NCBI GenBank assembly: GCA_003402345.1
Contig: QFXH01000001.1
Coordinates: 1 to 64,000, forward strand
Reading direction: 5' to 3'
From: Candidatus Nitrotoga sp. MKT
Lineage (GTDB): Bacteria; Pseudomonadota; Gammaproteobacteria; Burkholderiales; Gallionellaceae
Length of the DNA: 64,000 bases
The position numbers and the translations under genes were made by a program. Below are positions 63,739 through 64,000 of the stretch, piece by piece. A model generated the notes under the pieces. That model saw only the letters and a program-made list of their open reading frames with translations, was not told where the DNA came from and did not search any database. The stretch's first letter is position 1. Each line of letters opens with the position of its first letter.

Positions 63739-64000
63739 TTATTTGAAAATGTTTATAATACCTTCAGCGAACCCTAGTCCCGTATTGATATTAGACGTTC
63801 CGTCTGCGCTGCCCGATCCGCTTACTCCCTTGAAGCGCCCCGTTCCTCCGGTAATTTGGTAAGTGAAATTTTCATACCTATAGATTGGTGGATTATCCGG
63901 AACAAAGGAAACTGAATAATGGGCCATGATGTTGTTACCATTACCAGCAGTAAGCGTCAAATTTCCTTCTGCCCTGAAACTAGTAGCATCCACTGGCGTA
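63739..64000 (-). CDS. Probable secreted beta-rich protein, C-terminal part (cut by window edge)
   Basis: The frame is still open at base 64000, so the N-terminus is outside the window; a GTG at 63993 is probably internal. The visible 87 residues are Gly/Asn/Ser-rich with strands such as AEGNLTLTAGNGN and ITGGTGRFKGVSGSGSADG. The GGTGRFKG..GSG pattern recalls allene-oxide-cyclase/dirigent-like barrels. No firm family or function. Confidence 0.55.
   Translation of the reverse strand, partial: TPVDATSFRAEGNLTLTAGNGNNIMAHYSVSFVPDNPPIYRYENFTYQITGGTGRFKGVSGSGSADGTSNINTGLGFAEGIINIFK

Noticed and set aside
1-64000. CRISPR arrays, tRNA, rRNA, or an intact prophage or integrated element
   Set aside because: Reading both strands gave no regular spaced repeats, no cloverleaf-like genes, no integrase and no att-like duplication. 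A tRNAscan or Infernal run would be needed to exclude small RNAs fully.

Overview
The window looks like the chromosome of a betaproteobacterium, probably of the Nitrosomonadales/Gallionellaceae type. This is inferred from gene families and gene order: the yciO–M50 protease–trpS–scpA–scpB run, gyrA followed by serC/serA/pheA/hisC/DAHP synthase/tyrA, ubiG–gph divergent from gyrA, a PhoB/PhoR pair and a hemP iron locus. Base composition is moderate. A Candidatus Nitrotoga-like organism is possible but cannot be shown from this sequence. No rRNA or tRNA gene, CRISPR array, intact insertion sequence or prophage was recognised.

Region by region: (1) 1–2800 holds the end of a TonB-dependent receptor, then a BNR/sialidase-like beta-propeller and a TlpA-like thioredoxin. 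A second propeller of the same kind lies with an outer-membrane protein at 17567–19894, and both loci carry the same 17-bp palindrome upstream. (2) 2957–10992 is mostly housekeeping: an unusual ribulose-phosphate epimerase homologue, smpB, ratA, a PHP phosphoesterase, yciO, an M50 protease, trpS, scpAB, a SpoU methyltransferase and an ElaB/YqjD-like protein. (3) 11236–17331 has a giant AsmA/DUF748 envelope protein, a CPA2 antiporter and a LapA-like membrane protein. (4) 20632–25377 is a sugar-phosphate cassette (tal, zwf, glk, gnd) that feeds glucose into the oxidative pentose phosphate route. (5) 25448–32201 has a small c-type cytochrome, a 2-Cys peroxiredoxin, a sodium:solute symporter, phoB/phoR behind an array of PhoB half-sites, and a WbpP-type UDP-sugar epimerase. 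(6) 32548–37535 is an iron-acquisition locus (hemP, DUF4198, TonB siderophore receptor, PiuC oxygenase, PepSY protein).

(7) 37595–48247 carries gph and ubiG on the minus strand, and divergently gyrA with a compact serine/aromatic amino-acid cluster ending in a terminator. (8) 48568–54560 is accessory: a DUF3892 protein, mnmC, a secreted protein with an internal 393-bp tandem duplication, and a scrambled toxin–antitoxin patch with an orphan antitoxin and an IS30-type transposase remnant. (9) 54580–57990 encodes one 1136-residue polytopic protein that joins three VanZ-like units to an O-antigen-ligase-like domain with a jelly-roll-like insertion. (10) 58122–64000 has a small secreted protein, a PAS sensor kinase with a NarL-type regulator, a BCAM0308-family protein, a DegP/MucD-like lipoprotein protease and the end of another secreted protein.

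The most notable signals are: a HigBA-type toxin–antitoxin locus broken by a 503-bp inversion whose reversal restores both reading frames; the duplicated propeller loci under one palindromic operator; an Rpe homologue whose acidic active-site positions are replaced; and the triple-VanZ/ligase fusion.
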